Source: Raineyella fluvialis
GTDB lineage: Bacteria > Actinomycetota > Actinomycetes > Propionibacteriales > Propionibacteriaceae
Assembly (NCBI RefSeq): GCF_009646095.1
Contig: NZ_CP045725.1
Span: 1,798,001 to 1,862,000 of the forward strand
Length of the DNA: 64,000 bases
Reading direction: 5' to 3'
Position numbers and translations under genes: made by a program. Below are positions 52,810-60,663 of this stretch, in pieces; the first letter of the stretch is position 1; each line of letters starts with the position of its first letter. The notes beneath the pieces were generated by a model. It was not told the DNA's origin. It worked only from the letters and a program-made list of their open reading frames with translations, and did no database searches.

Positions 52810-53043
52810 TCAGAGGTCCTCGACGACGACCGTGATCTCGTCCTCGCCGGGGTAGGCCAGCGTCACCCGCTGGCCCAGGTGCAACTGACGTCCGCGGCGG
52901 GTCTCCACCTCGCCGTCGACACGTACGCGACCGTCCTGGATCAGGTCGCGTGCCTCACTGCCGGATTCCGCCAGGTTTGCCCACTTCAGGAACTGGCCGA
53001 GGCGGATCGTGGGCTCCTCGGAGGGGTCGGGCGTGCTCTGCAT
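52810..53043 (-). CDS. S4-domain RNA-binding protein (YbcJ-like)
   Basis: 77 residues, essentially one S4 domain: IRLGQFLKWANLAESGSEARDLIQDGRVRVDGEVETRRGRQLHLGQRVTL. The positively charged face of the motif would bind structured RNA, probably rRNA or tRNA. Small YbcJ-type proteins are linked to ribosome or RNA metabolism without a set function. It converges on the L7/L12-like gene with an 11-base gap. Confidence 0.87.
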   Translation of the reverse strand: MQSTPDPSEEPTIRLGQFLKWANLAESGSEARDLIQDGRVRVDGEVETRRGRQLHLGQRVTLAYPGEDEITVVVEDL

Positions 53044-53089
53044 GCGCCTATTGTCCCCGAGGGCGGGGCGCGTCGCCGAGGGCGCGCCC

Positions 53090-53095
53090 TAGGCT
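53090..53095 (+). promoter_or_regulatory. -10-like box of the BtuF-like gene (leaderless)
   Basis: TAGGCT, six bases before the ATG at 53102. Confidence 0.45.
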
Positions 53096-53101
53096 GACGC
53101 C

Positions 53102-53934
53102 ATGACCGCCACCACCCGTACGCTGCTCGACGACCTCGGGGCGCCGGTGGCACTCCCCGACGGGGGCCGCGCCGGATCGTGTCCCTGGTGCCGTCGCTCA
53201 CCGAGGCGATCGCCGCGACGACGCCCGGGCTGCTCGTCGGCGCGACGGACTGGTGCACCCATCCGCCGGACCTGGTCGTGACCAGGGTCCGCGGCACCAA
53301 GAACCCCGACCTCGCGGCGATCGCCGCCCTCGAGCCCGATCTGGTCGTCTGTAACCAGGAGGAGAACCGTCGGCTCGACGTCGAACGGCTCCGGGAGCGT
53401 GGCATCCCTGTCTGGGTCACGGTGATCGAGTCGGTCGACCAGGCCCTCGCATCCATGCGGCGGCTGCTGGTGGAGGCGCTGGCCCTGGAGGAGCCCGAGT
53501 GGTGGCGTGAGGCGAGCCGGGTCTGGGCCGAGCCCGTGACCCCGCAGCCGGTGCCGCGGCGGGTGGCCATTCCGGTCTGGCGTGACCCGTGGATGGTTGT
53601 CGGGGCGGGCACCTACACCGGTGATGTGTTGGAGCGGTTGGGATTCGTGAACGCCTTCGGCGCCCGGCTCGCTGCCGGGGCCGTGGGGGCTGAAGACAGG
53701 GCCGCGCGCTACCCGCACGTCGACGTCGCGGCGATCCGCGCGGCGGCCGACCTGGTCGTGCTGCCCGACGAGCCGTACGCCTTCGGCCCCCTTGACGGAC
53801 CGGAGGTCTTCCGGGAGGGCGACGGGCCGATCCCCACCGTGTGTGTCGACGGCCGCAGCGTCACCTGGTACGGCCCGGCGATGGTCGCTGCTCGCTCCTA
53901 CCTGGAGCAGGTCCTGGCTCCGTGGCGCGGCTGA
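53102..53934 (+). pseudogene. Helical-backbone metal receptor (BtuF/FepB fold) without signal peptide, frameshifted as written
   Basis: About 277 residues when joined. Frame one gives the short start MTATTRTLLDDLGAPVALP; after one missing base in GGGGG (53162-53166) the second frame gives RRIVSLVPSLTEAIAA, the classic opening of cobalamin/siderophore-binding proteins, then NPDLAAIAALEPDLVVCNQEENR. The C-terminal lobe includes PWMVVGAGTYTGDVLERLGF. No signal peptide, lipobox or ABC permease is present, so it probably acts in the cytoplasm rather than in uptake. The leaderless box at 53090 supports the start. Confidence 0.78.
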
Positions 53935-54015
53935 TGCCCGTGGTAGGGACGCCCGTTGGCCGGTGTCAGTCCCGGTGACTAACGTGCAGGGTGTCCGCAT
54001 CGACAGGAGGGTCCT

Positions 54016-55056
54016 ATGTCCACCACCGTTCGTGCCTGGGGTGCCCCCGCCGCTGGCAAGCCGCTCGAGCCGATCACCGTCCAGCGTCGCGACCTGCGCG
54101 CCGACGACGTGCAGATCGACATCGCCTACTGCGGTATCTGCCACTCCGACGTCAGCACGGTCACCGGTGAGTGGGGGGATCGTACGTGGCCGCTCGCCCC
54201 GGGGCACGAGATCGTCGGCACCGTGTCCGCCGTCGGAGCGGAGGTGACGCAGTTCAGGATCGGTGACCTGGTCGGTGTCGGCTGCATGGTGGACTCCTGC
54301 GGAGAGTGCGAGTACTGCCTGGCGGGGGAGGAGCAGTTCTGTGCCCGCCGCGTCCTCACCTACGGCCAGACGATGCCCGACGGCGAGTACACCCAGGGCG
54401 GCTACGCGCAGCAGATCGTGGTCCGCGAGGCCTTCACGGTGCACGTCCCGGAGACCCTTCCGCCCGAGAACGCCGCGCCGATCCTCTGCGCCGGCATCAC
54501 CACCTACTCACCGCTGCGGCACTGGGGCGTCGGCGAGGGGTCCCGCGTTGCCGTCGTCGGGCTGGGCGGCCTCGGCCACATGGGTGTCCAGATCGCCGCG
54601 GCGCTGGGGGCGGAGGTCACCGTCCTCTCCCACAGCCCGTCGAAGAAGGCGGACGCTCTGCGCTTCGGTGCCACCGACTACGTCGCGACCGCTGAGGCGG
54701 GGGCGCTGGACGCCGTCCGTGGCAGGTTCGACTTCGTGCTCAACACGGTGGCCGCACCGTTGGACTTCGGCGCCTACATGGCGACCCTGCGCGTGGACGG
54801 TGTGATGTGCAACGTGGCGCTGCCACAGGAGCCCTTCCAGGCGCCCGTCCGCCTCTTCACCAACCACCGTCGATCCTTCGTCGGCTCGCTGATCGGGGGC
54901 ATCGCGGAGACCCAGGAGGTACTGGACTTCTGCGCGGAGAACCAGATCGGCGCCCAGGTCGAGGTCATCGACGCCGACGGCATCAACGAGGCGTACGACC
55001 GGATGATGAAGTCGGACGTGAAGTACCGCTTCGCCATCGACGCGTCGACCTTCTGA
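54016..55056 (+). CDS. Zinc-dependent NAD(P)+ alcohol/aldehyde dehydrogenase (CAD/YahK type)
   Basis: 346 residues, with AGGAGG five bases before the ATG. The catalytic zinc ligands are Cys in YCGICHSDV, His-Glu in APGHEIVG and a later Cys in PILCAGITTY; the structural zinc site is CGECEYCLAGEEQFC. The NADP(H) fold has VVGLGGLGHMGVQIAAALG. The pattern fits the cinnamyl-alcohol-dehydrogenase branch, which reduces a range of aldehydes with NADPH. A TetR gene follows in the same direction and may control it. Confidence 0.93.
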   Translation: MSTTVRAWGAPAAGKPLEPITVQRRDLRADDVQIDIAYCGICHSDVSTVTGEWGDRTWPLAPGHEIVGTVSAVGAEVTQFRIGDLVGVGCMVDSCGECEYCLAGEEQFCARRVLTYGQTMPDGEYTQGGYAQQIVVREAFTVHVPETLPPENAAPILCAGITTYSPLRHWGVGEGSRVAVVGLGGLGHMGVQIAAALGAEVTVLSHSPSKKADALRFGATDYVATAEAGALDAVRGRFDFVLNTVAAPLDFGAYMATLRVDGVMCNVALPQEPFQAPVRLFTNHRRSFVGSLIGGIAETQEVLDFCAENQIGAQVEVIDADGINEAYDRMMKSDVKYRFAIDASTF

Positions 55057-55111
55057 GCGGCTCTTGCTTCCTAATGGCATAAGGATTACCTTCTACTTGT
55101 AGGAGGTGATC

Positions 55112-55762
55112 GTGGTGAGCGTCACATCGGGGCAGCGCCGTCACCTCCGACGTCAGGCCACGATCGAGGAGATCGTCGACCACGCCGTCGACATCATGAC
55201 GACCGACGGCGTCGCCGGTCTGTCCCTGGGGGAGATCGCCCGGCGAATGGGTGTCCGCCCGCCGTCCCTCTACACCTACTTCGACTCCAAGGACGCGCTC
55301 TACGACGAGCTGTTCCGACGCGGATGGGAAGCCGCCCTGGCTGCCCTCGCTGACGTCCGTGCCCAGCTCGGGCCGATCACCCGGGAGACCGACCCGGTGG
55401 CCCGGGCGGTGGCCCTGGCCGAGGGCATCACGCGGTGGGGAGTGGCGAACCCCGCGCTCGGACAGCTGATGTTCTGGCGCCCGGTGCCCCGGTTCACCCC
55501 GTCGGATGAGGCGTACGCTCCCTCGCTCCGCGTCGCCCAGCTCGCCCGGGACGAGATCGGTGACTGGATCTCCGCCGGCAGGCTGGATCCTCTCGTCGAC
55601 CCGGACCTGCTGGCCGAGGCCGTCATCACGGTCGTCGCCGGCGTGATGACACGCAAAGTCGTGAACGAGCCCGGTGCTCCGTACGAGGACGGGCCGATCA
55701 CTCCCGTCCTCCGCTACCTGATCACGCACGTCGTGGGCCCCTATGTCAGGAGTCGGCCATGA
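55112..55762 (+). CDS. TetR-family transcriptional regulator
   Basis: About 216 residues. The HTH is TIEEIVDHAVDIMTTDGVAGLSLGEIARRMGVRPPSLYTYFDSKDALY; the C-terminal part is the helical ligand domain with MFWRPVPRF. AGGAGG at 55101-55106 favours GTG 55112 (spacer five) or GTG 55115 (spacer eight). The AT-rich 55-base gap before it contains AAGG-ATTA-CCTT, a possible self-operator. Its stop overlaps the next gene by ATGA, so it controls at least the mycothiol-enzyme gene. Confidence 0.9.
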   Translation: MVSVTSGQRRHLRRQATIEEIVDHAVDIMTTDGVAGLSLGEIARRMGVRPPSLYTYFDSKDALYDELFRRGWEAALAALADVRAQLGPITRETDPVARAVALAEGITRWGVANPALGQLMFWRPVPRFTPSDEAYAPSLRVAQLARDEIGDWISAGRLDPLVDPDLLAEAVITVVAGVMTRKVVNEPGAPYEDGPITPVLRYLITHVVGPYVRSRP

Positions 55763-56532
55763 ACCCCACCGGATCCCGAGCCGAGGAGATTCCCCTGACA
55801 CCGCTCGACCGGGGCAGAGCCGTCGTTCTCGCCCAACGGGCGCGCCTGCTCGACGAGGTCCGGGCCCTCACCCCCGAGCAATGGCTGACGCCCACGGAGT
55901 GCCCGCCGTGGCGGGTCCGCGACATGGTCTGCCACGTGGTGGCGGCCATGGATGAGCAGCGCCACCCTCACCTGCTCGTGTATCACGCGGCTGTCGGGCT
56001 CATCCGGCATCGGGGTCAGCTCCTGCTGGATGCCCTTAACGAGGCCCAGATCGATGACCGCCGCAGCGCTTCCGTGGACACGATCCTCGCCGATGCCGCA
56101 AGACTGGCGCCGATCGCCTTCTTCCCGAGCTTCCTGCATCGAGTGCCCGTCAACGACGGCTCACTCCCGAGGCGATCCGACATCTACTACCTCCAGTACG
56201 TGATCGCACCGCGGGACGTCTGGATGCATCGCCACGACATCGCCCGCGCGACGGGGATGAGCGTGACACCGGACCCCTCGGACACCGAGGTCGTCGTCCA
56301 GGTGATGCGTGATCTCGCACGTTCCTGGTCCGGCCCTGCCGTCGAACTGGTGCTGAGCGGCTCGGGAGGCGGCACCTTCCTGCTGGGAGGTAGCGGTCCG
56401 GCCCCGGTCGTGGCCCTTGATGTCGTGGGGTTCCTCCGTCACCTGTCCGGGCGCGAGGCGGGGTCCGGCTGGCTCGACACCCTTCCGCCGCCTCTTGCCC
56501 GCGTCCTGCGGGACGCTCGCGTCGCCTTCTGA
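55759..56532 (+). CDS. Maleylpyruvate isomerase-family mycothiol-dependent enzyme (DinB-like fold)
   Basis: 257 residues. The N-terminal four-helix domain has LTPEQWLTPTECPPWRVRDMVCHVVAAMDEQ, with the His of the DinB/MDMPI metal site, and a second His in RDVWMHRHDIARATG. The C-terminal domain (VELVLSGSGGGTFLLGG) resembles the SCP2-like part of actinobacterial members. The family uses mycothiol as cofactor or detoxification thiol. It is translationally coupled to a TetR gene, which suggests inducible detoxification, perhaps with the aldehyde dehydrogenase upstream. Confidence 0.85.
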   Translation: MNPTGSRAEEIPLTPLDRGRAVVLAQRARLLDEVRALTPEQWLTPTECPPWRVRDMVCHVVAAMDEQRHPHLLVYHAAVGLIRHRGQLLLDALNEAQIDDRRSASVDTILADAARLAPIAFFPSFLHRVPVNDGSLPRRSDIYYLQYVIAPRDVWMHRHDIARATGMSVTPDPSDTEVVVQVMRDLARSWSGPAVELVLSGSGGGTFLLGGSGPAPVVALDVVGFLRHLSGREAGSGWLDTLPPPLARVLRDARVAF

Positions 56533-56599
56533 CGCCCACCAGGCGTACGACACCGTGCTCAGGCACTTCCTGCCGGACGCCTCCGAACACATCCGATGA

Positions 56600-56630
56600 G
56601 TCTCCCCGAGGAGACCCCTGACGACAGGGG
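56600..56630 (+). promoter_or_regulatory. Back-to-back hairpins just before the hemerythrin start
   Basis: GTCTCC-CCGA-GGAGAC (56600-56615) and CCCCTG-ACGA-CAGGGG (56615-56630) are adjacent perfect six-bp stems with tetraloops. The only ribosome-site-like bases (AGGGG) lie in the last arm, five bases before the ATG, so the hairpin could control translation or end the upstream transcript. Confidence 0.45.
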
Positions 56631-56635
56631 ACATC

Positions 56636-57361
56636 ATGACCATCGATCCATCAGGGCCTGCCGACACACGCAGTATGACCATCGCCCACTCGGCGATGCG
56701 ACGCACGCTGGTCCGAGCCCGCGTCGTGCTCGGCACCCCCGAGACGCTGACGCCCCAGCGCCGACGCGCCGTGGGCTTCGAGCTGCAGTGGCTGGTCGGC
56801 TTCATCCTGCACCACCATGCCGGAGAGGATCGGGAGATCTACCCGCATCTGCCGGTCGAGGACCCGTCGGCCCGTGACCTGATCCGGCGGATGGGCGAGG
56901 AACACCACGCGATCCACCCGCCGATGGAGGCCCTGACCGAGGTGGCCGCCCGCTTCGCCGACGGCCAGGCACCTGCACCTGAGGTGCTGACCGCGATCAC
57001 GGCGTTCGAGGTGCCGTTGCTGCCCCATCTGGCCCGGGAGGAACGCGAGGCGATGCCGCTGGTCAGCCGCTCGGTGACCCAGGCCCAGTGGCACCAGATG
57101 GAACTGCGCGCCTGGGTCGATGACCTGGGGCCGGCGCAGCGCGCGGCGTACGGCCTGTGGCTCGTCGACTCGCAGACGCCCGAGGACACGGCGATCATCA
57201 TGGCCAACGTGTCGAAGGTGCAGGAGGTTGCCCTCAAGGCCGTCTTCGGTGGCACGTACCGGAGGCGGCGTCGGCGCGCCTGGGGCGGCACCGCTGCCGA
57301 TGCGGTGCCGGCCCTCTCGATCGAGCAGCAGGCCGCCTGGCCCACGCTCGTCTCGCCGTAG
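56636..57361 (+). CDS. Hemerythrin-domain protein
   Basis: 241 residues. The HHE pattern is clear: HSAMRRTLVRAR, LHHHAGEDREIYPHL, EEHHAIHPPME and LLPHLAREEREAMPL provide the His and Glu ligands of a di-iron centre in residues about 15-150. The last 70 residues add an Arg-rich tail. Such proteins bind oxygen or nitric oxide, or sense iron and oxygen. It is downstream of a mycothiol enzyme gene; hairpins before its start may regulate it. A bidirectional terminator follows. Confidence 0.88.
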   Translation: MTIDPSGPADTRSMTIAHSAMRRTLVRARVVLGTPETLTPQRRRAVGFELQWLVGFILHHHAGEDREIYPHLPVEDPSARDLIRRMGEEHHAIHPPMEALTEVAARFADGQAPAPEVLTAITAFEVPLLPHLAREEREAMPLVSRSVTQAQWHQMELRAWVDDLGPAQRAAYGLWLVDSQTPEDTAIIMANVSKVQEVALKAVFGGTYRRRRRRAWGGTAADAVPALSIEQQAAWPTLVSP

Positions 57362-57370
57362 CTCGCGACC

Positions 57371-57415
57371 CGGGTCGGGCGGATCGGCCCCTCAGGGTCT
57401 GATCCGCCCGACCCG
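57371..57415. terminator. Bidirectional terminator, 15-bp perfect stem
   Basis: CGGGTCGGGCGGATC (57371-57385) pairs exactly with 57401-57415, with further CCC/GGG pairing in the loop. It lies between the convergent hemerythrin and MHS permease genes. Confidence 0.85.
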
Positions 57416-57421
57416 TGTGCG

Positions 57422-58807
57422 TCAGACCGACTGGAACTCCGGCTCGGGGTCCCCGTCGGTGGCGCGGTCGGTGGCGACGGACCCGGGCAGGGCCTTGCCG
57501 GCGGTCTCCCGGGAGAGCAGCACCGCCGCGAGGGCCAGGACGAAGAGCCCGATCATGTACCACCCGAGGTACGACAGGCCGTGAGCCGGCGTCACCAGCG
57601 AGGTGGCGATCAGCGGGATGGTGCCGGCACCGGCGATCGAGCCGAGCTGGTAGCTGAGCGAGGCGCCGGTGTAGCGGGCCTCGGTCGAGAACTTCTCGCT
57701 GAGGAACGCCCCGAGCGGGCCGAACATCGACGACTGGACGATCATCAGACCCACCAGGAAAGCGACGAGGACGAGGACCGGCTGGCGGGAGGTGAACAGT
57801 CCGAACACCGGGAAGATCAACGCGGCGCTGACGACGCCCGCGGCGATCATCACCGGACGGCGGCCGAAGCGGTCCGAAAGGTGCGCGAACAGCATCAGCG
57901 TGGGGATCTGCGCGAGGTAGCCGGCGGCCAGCATCAGCAGCGCGGACTGGCGGTCGACGATGTGCTGGGAGACCACGAACGGCACCATGAAGCTGCCCAG
58001 CAGGCCCTGGACGGCCAGAGGTGCGGCGCCCGCGAGGGTGCCGAGGATCACCTGGCCCGGGAACTTGGTGACCACCGTCGCCAGCGGAAGCGCAGAGTCG
58101 TGCGCGTCCGCGGCGGCCTCGAGGGCCTTCTGGAAGTCGGGGGACTCGGTGACGCGCAGTCGCAGGTAGAGGCCGATCAGGACGATCACCGCGGACATCA
58201 GGAACGGGATGCGCCACCCCCAGTCGAGGAACTGGGCGTCGGGCATCCGGGAGAAGAGGGCCAGGACGACGGTCGCCAGCACGGCGCCGGCAGGGCCACC
58301 GACAGTGGCGATGCTCGCGCCGAGGCCGCGGGACTTCTCTCCGGCGTGCTCCATCGACATCAGCGTGGCGCCGCCCCACTCACCGCCCATGGCGAGTCCC
58401 TGGATGACCCGCAGCCCGACGAGCGCGAGGGGTGCGGCGATGCCGATCGCTCCGTACGTCGGGAGCAGGCCGATCCCCACCGAGACGAGGCCCATCAGCA
58501 GCAGCGTGACGAACAGGACGTTCTTGCGGCCGAACCGGTCGCCGAAGTGCCCGAAGACCAGGCCACCGAGCGGGCGGGCCAGGTAGCCGGAGAGGAGGAT
58601 CACGAACGAGAGGGTGGCGCCGAGGCGAGGATCGAGCTGGCCGAAGAACACCTTCGGGAAGACGAGGCCGGCCGCCGAGGCGTAGAGCAGGAAGTCGTAG
58701 AACTCGACCGTCGTGCCGAGGAAGCTCGCGGCCTGGGCGCGTCGGCTGTCGCGCCGCTGCCGGGCGGGGTCGACGGTCGAGGCGGCGAGAGGAGGCGTTG
58801 CGCTCAT
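57422..58807 (-). CDS. MFS transporter of the metabolite:H+ symporter (MHS) type
   Basis: 461 residues, 12 helices. TTVEFYDFLLYASAAGLVFPKVFF is the typical MHS first helix, followed by FGHFGDRFGRKNVLF (MFS motif A), VIQGLAMGGEWGGATLM and the second-half FAHLSDRFGRRPVM. Relatives take up shikimate, alpha-ketoglutarate, proline/betaine or citrate with protons. The start MSATPPLAAS is preferred; the 31-base palindromic operator region lies just upstream. It is divergent from an AraC-family gene that probably controls it. Confidence 0.88.
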   Translation of the reverse strand: MSATPPLAASTVDPARQRRDSRRAQAASFLGTTVEFYDFLLYASAAGLVFPKVFFGQLDPRLGATLSFVILLSGYLARPLGGLVFGHFGDRFGRKNVLFVTLLLMGLVSVGIGLLPTYGAIGIAAPLALVGLRVIQGLAMGGEWGGATLMSMEHAGEKSRGLGASIATVGGPAGAVLATVVLALFSRMPDAQFLDWGWRIPFLMSAVIVLIGLYLRLRVTESPDFQKALEAAADAHDSALPLATVVTKFPGQVILGTLAGAAPLAVQGLLGSFMVPFVVSQHIVDRQSALLMLAAGYLAQIPTLMLFAHLSDRFGRRPVMIAAGVVSAALIFPVFGLFTSRQPVLVLVAFLVGLMIVQSSMFGPLGAFLSEKFSTEARYTGASLSYQLGSIAGAGTIPLIATSLVTPAHGLSYLGWYMIGLFVLALAAVLLSRETAGKALPGSVATDRATDGDPEPEFQSV

Positions 58808-58837
58808 GGTTCTCCTTTGAATCAGAGGGGCGTAGAG

Positions 58838-58859
58838 CCCTTGAGTGAGCACTCAAGGG
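58838..58859. promoter_or_regulatory. Operator-like 22-base inverted repeat
   Basis: CCCTTGAGTGAGCACTCAAGGG-type sequence: nine-base perfect arms around GAGC, 31-52 bases before the MHS permease start and in the divergent region shared with the AraC gene. Its arms equal the HAIR half-sites but the spacer is four, not seven. Confidence 0.6.
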
Positions 58860-59101
58860 ACGGTGAGAGCGTAGGTTCCACAGCGGGGTTGCGGTGTGGT
58901 CTGTGCCACATTTGCAGGATCTGGACAATGCGCCGCGTGATCTGGACAACACGAGCTCCCTCGCAGGGATGGGACACGAGGTCCCTCGGAGGTGAGGAGC
59001 AGAGCGCCGTGTGGCGCGACGCCGTGTTCGGACCGCAGCCTTGCGGTGGCGGATCGGCGATTCGTACGATCGTCGTCCCGGTGACAAGGGGGTGGGCCGA
59101 G

Positions 59102-60216
59102 GTGACGCAGGAGTGGCCGCACGGCTCGGTGCGCGATCCGGACGATGCGCTCGCGCTGAACTCCAGGCCCCTGTACGAGGGCGTCGACCCCGACCTGTGG
59201 TGCCGGGAGATCAGCGACACCACCGGCGTCGCCTGGCGCGCGGTCCAGGTGGACGCCGAGCCACCGACTCCTGGGAGCGACCCTGCGGCGGCCTCCCGGC
59301 CCATCCTCACCGTGACGGGCATCAGGCTGGGGCGTGTCTGCCTGGTCAGCCCGCGCTCGACCGGCCCGGTCACGCTCGAGTGCCGGACGTCGGGGCAGCG
59401 CCTGCTGGCGGTCGTCCCCCTCGCGCCCGTGACGGTGGAGGTCTTCCCCTTGCGCCGGTGACGGTTGAGTCGGATGACGCTTGTGGCCGCCGGGTGGTCG
59501 ATGCACCCTTCCTGCTGCCGCTCGAACGCCGCTCCCTCCTTACCCTCACCCCCTCACGTGGGGCCCTGGTCGTGTCCTGCACCGCCGATGAGCTGCGCGA
59601 CACGATGGAACGGATGAGTGGGCGCCGGATCACCGGGAGTCTCCCGCCCCGGAGCGGCGACGATGCTGCGATCACCCTGCTGCAGGCGCCGGAGCTGGTC
59701 GCGGGCACGATCCGTGAGGTCTGCCGGGCTGCAGGATCGCGTCATCCCGGCGACGTCATCACCCCGTCCACCACACTGCTCGAACAACATCTGCTGGGGA
59801 CCCTGTCGTTGGGGCTGGCGCCGCTGGTGCCGGAGCTGCGCGCCATCCGCTCCCCGGGAGGTCCGCACTACCTTCACACCGCTCGTGACCACATCGAACG
59901 CCATCTGGCCGAACCACTGACCGTCGGTGACGTTGCGGCGGCCTGCGGAGTGAGCGAACGCCAACTGCAGGCGGCCTTCAGCGAGCACCTGTCGACGACG
60001 CCGCTGCAGTTCATCCGCGAACGGCGCCTGGCCCGGGCCCGGCGCCTGCTCACGGATCCCGCGCCCGCGGCACAGGCGACGGTGGCTTCGATCGCCGCCC
60101 AGGTCGGTGTCATGCACCTGGGACGGTTCGCCAAGGCCTACGCCGAACGGTACGGCGAGTCGCCGTCGACCACCCTGGCCGCTGCCCGAGGGGACGGGCC
60201 TCGGGCATCGCGCTGA
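59102..60216 (+). pseudogene. AraC-family transcriptional regulator, frameshifted as written
   Basis: About 372 residues when joined. The N-terminal part (VDPDLWCREISDTTGVAWRAVQ, RLGRVCLVSPRSTGPVTLEC) resembles the AraC_binding_2 ligand domain. The C-terminal double HTH has HIERHLAEPLTVGDVAAACGVSERQLQAAF and PLQFIRERRLARARRLL, then VGVMHLGRFAKAYAERYGESP. The frame changes in CCCC at 59448-59451; one extra C gives VEVFPLAPVTVES. GTG 59081 is an alternative start. It is divergent from the MHS permease, so it probably activates that gene in response to the permease substrate. Confidence 0.8.
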
Positions 60217-60663
60217 TCATCTGATGGAGTGCGGCACTCTTCGCGGGGTGCCGGGTGCATGCATCAGGGTCCATCGGGTGCATCGGGGGTGCCGGGTGCA
60301 TTGCGGCGCAGCGGATTGCCCCGGGATACCGGTGGTCGGGCGTGCCCCGCGTTGGCCGACGGTTCTCAGCGGTTGCGCCGATTCTCAGCCTGGCCGATCT
60401 TGCAAGATCGGCGAGCTTCAGATTGGTCGGCTCGGCTCAGAATCGTCGGCCGAACGCAGATTCGTCGGCCGAACGCTGGGTCGTCGGCACGAGGGCGCCG
60501 TCCTTCACCTGCGCATTGCTCGCCAGCATGCCGGATGCCCGCCCGCCTGCCATGACGGCACCGCCGTGCCCACACGCCACCCCGCCCGCCGTACGCCCAT
60601 CGGGCCCGGACACCAGGAAGCCCCTGGCGCCGGACCCGACGTACTTGACCATCACGAGGCAGG
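60217..60663. other. 447-base intergenic region rich in repeats and palindromes
   Basis: No convincing gene. It starts with repeated GGTGCCGGGTGCAT-like units (60247-60305). A perfect 20-base palindrome GCCGATCTTGCAAGATCGGC (60393-60412) is flanked by a larger inverted repeat, CGATTCTCAGCC (60379-60390) and GGCTCAGAATCG (60434-60445, one mismatch). GTCGGCCGAACGC then occurs twice (from 60445 and from 60464). It lies between convergent genes, so it may act as a compound terminator or encode a structured RNA. Confidence 0.6.

Noticed and set aside
57581-59101. Long plus-strand frame leading into the AraC gene
   Set aside because: It is antisense to the MHS permease; only the part after about 59081 resembles an AraC ligand domain.
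60437-60655. Small minus-strand reading frame beginning MVKYVGSGARG, just after the DHODH-like gene
   Set aside because: No family, no ribosome site, and much of it is made of the local inverted and direct repeats; not supported as a gene.
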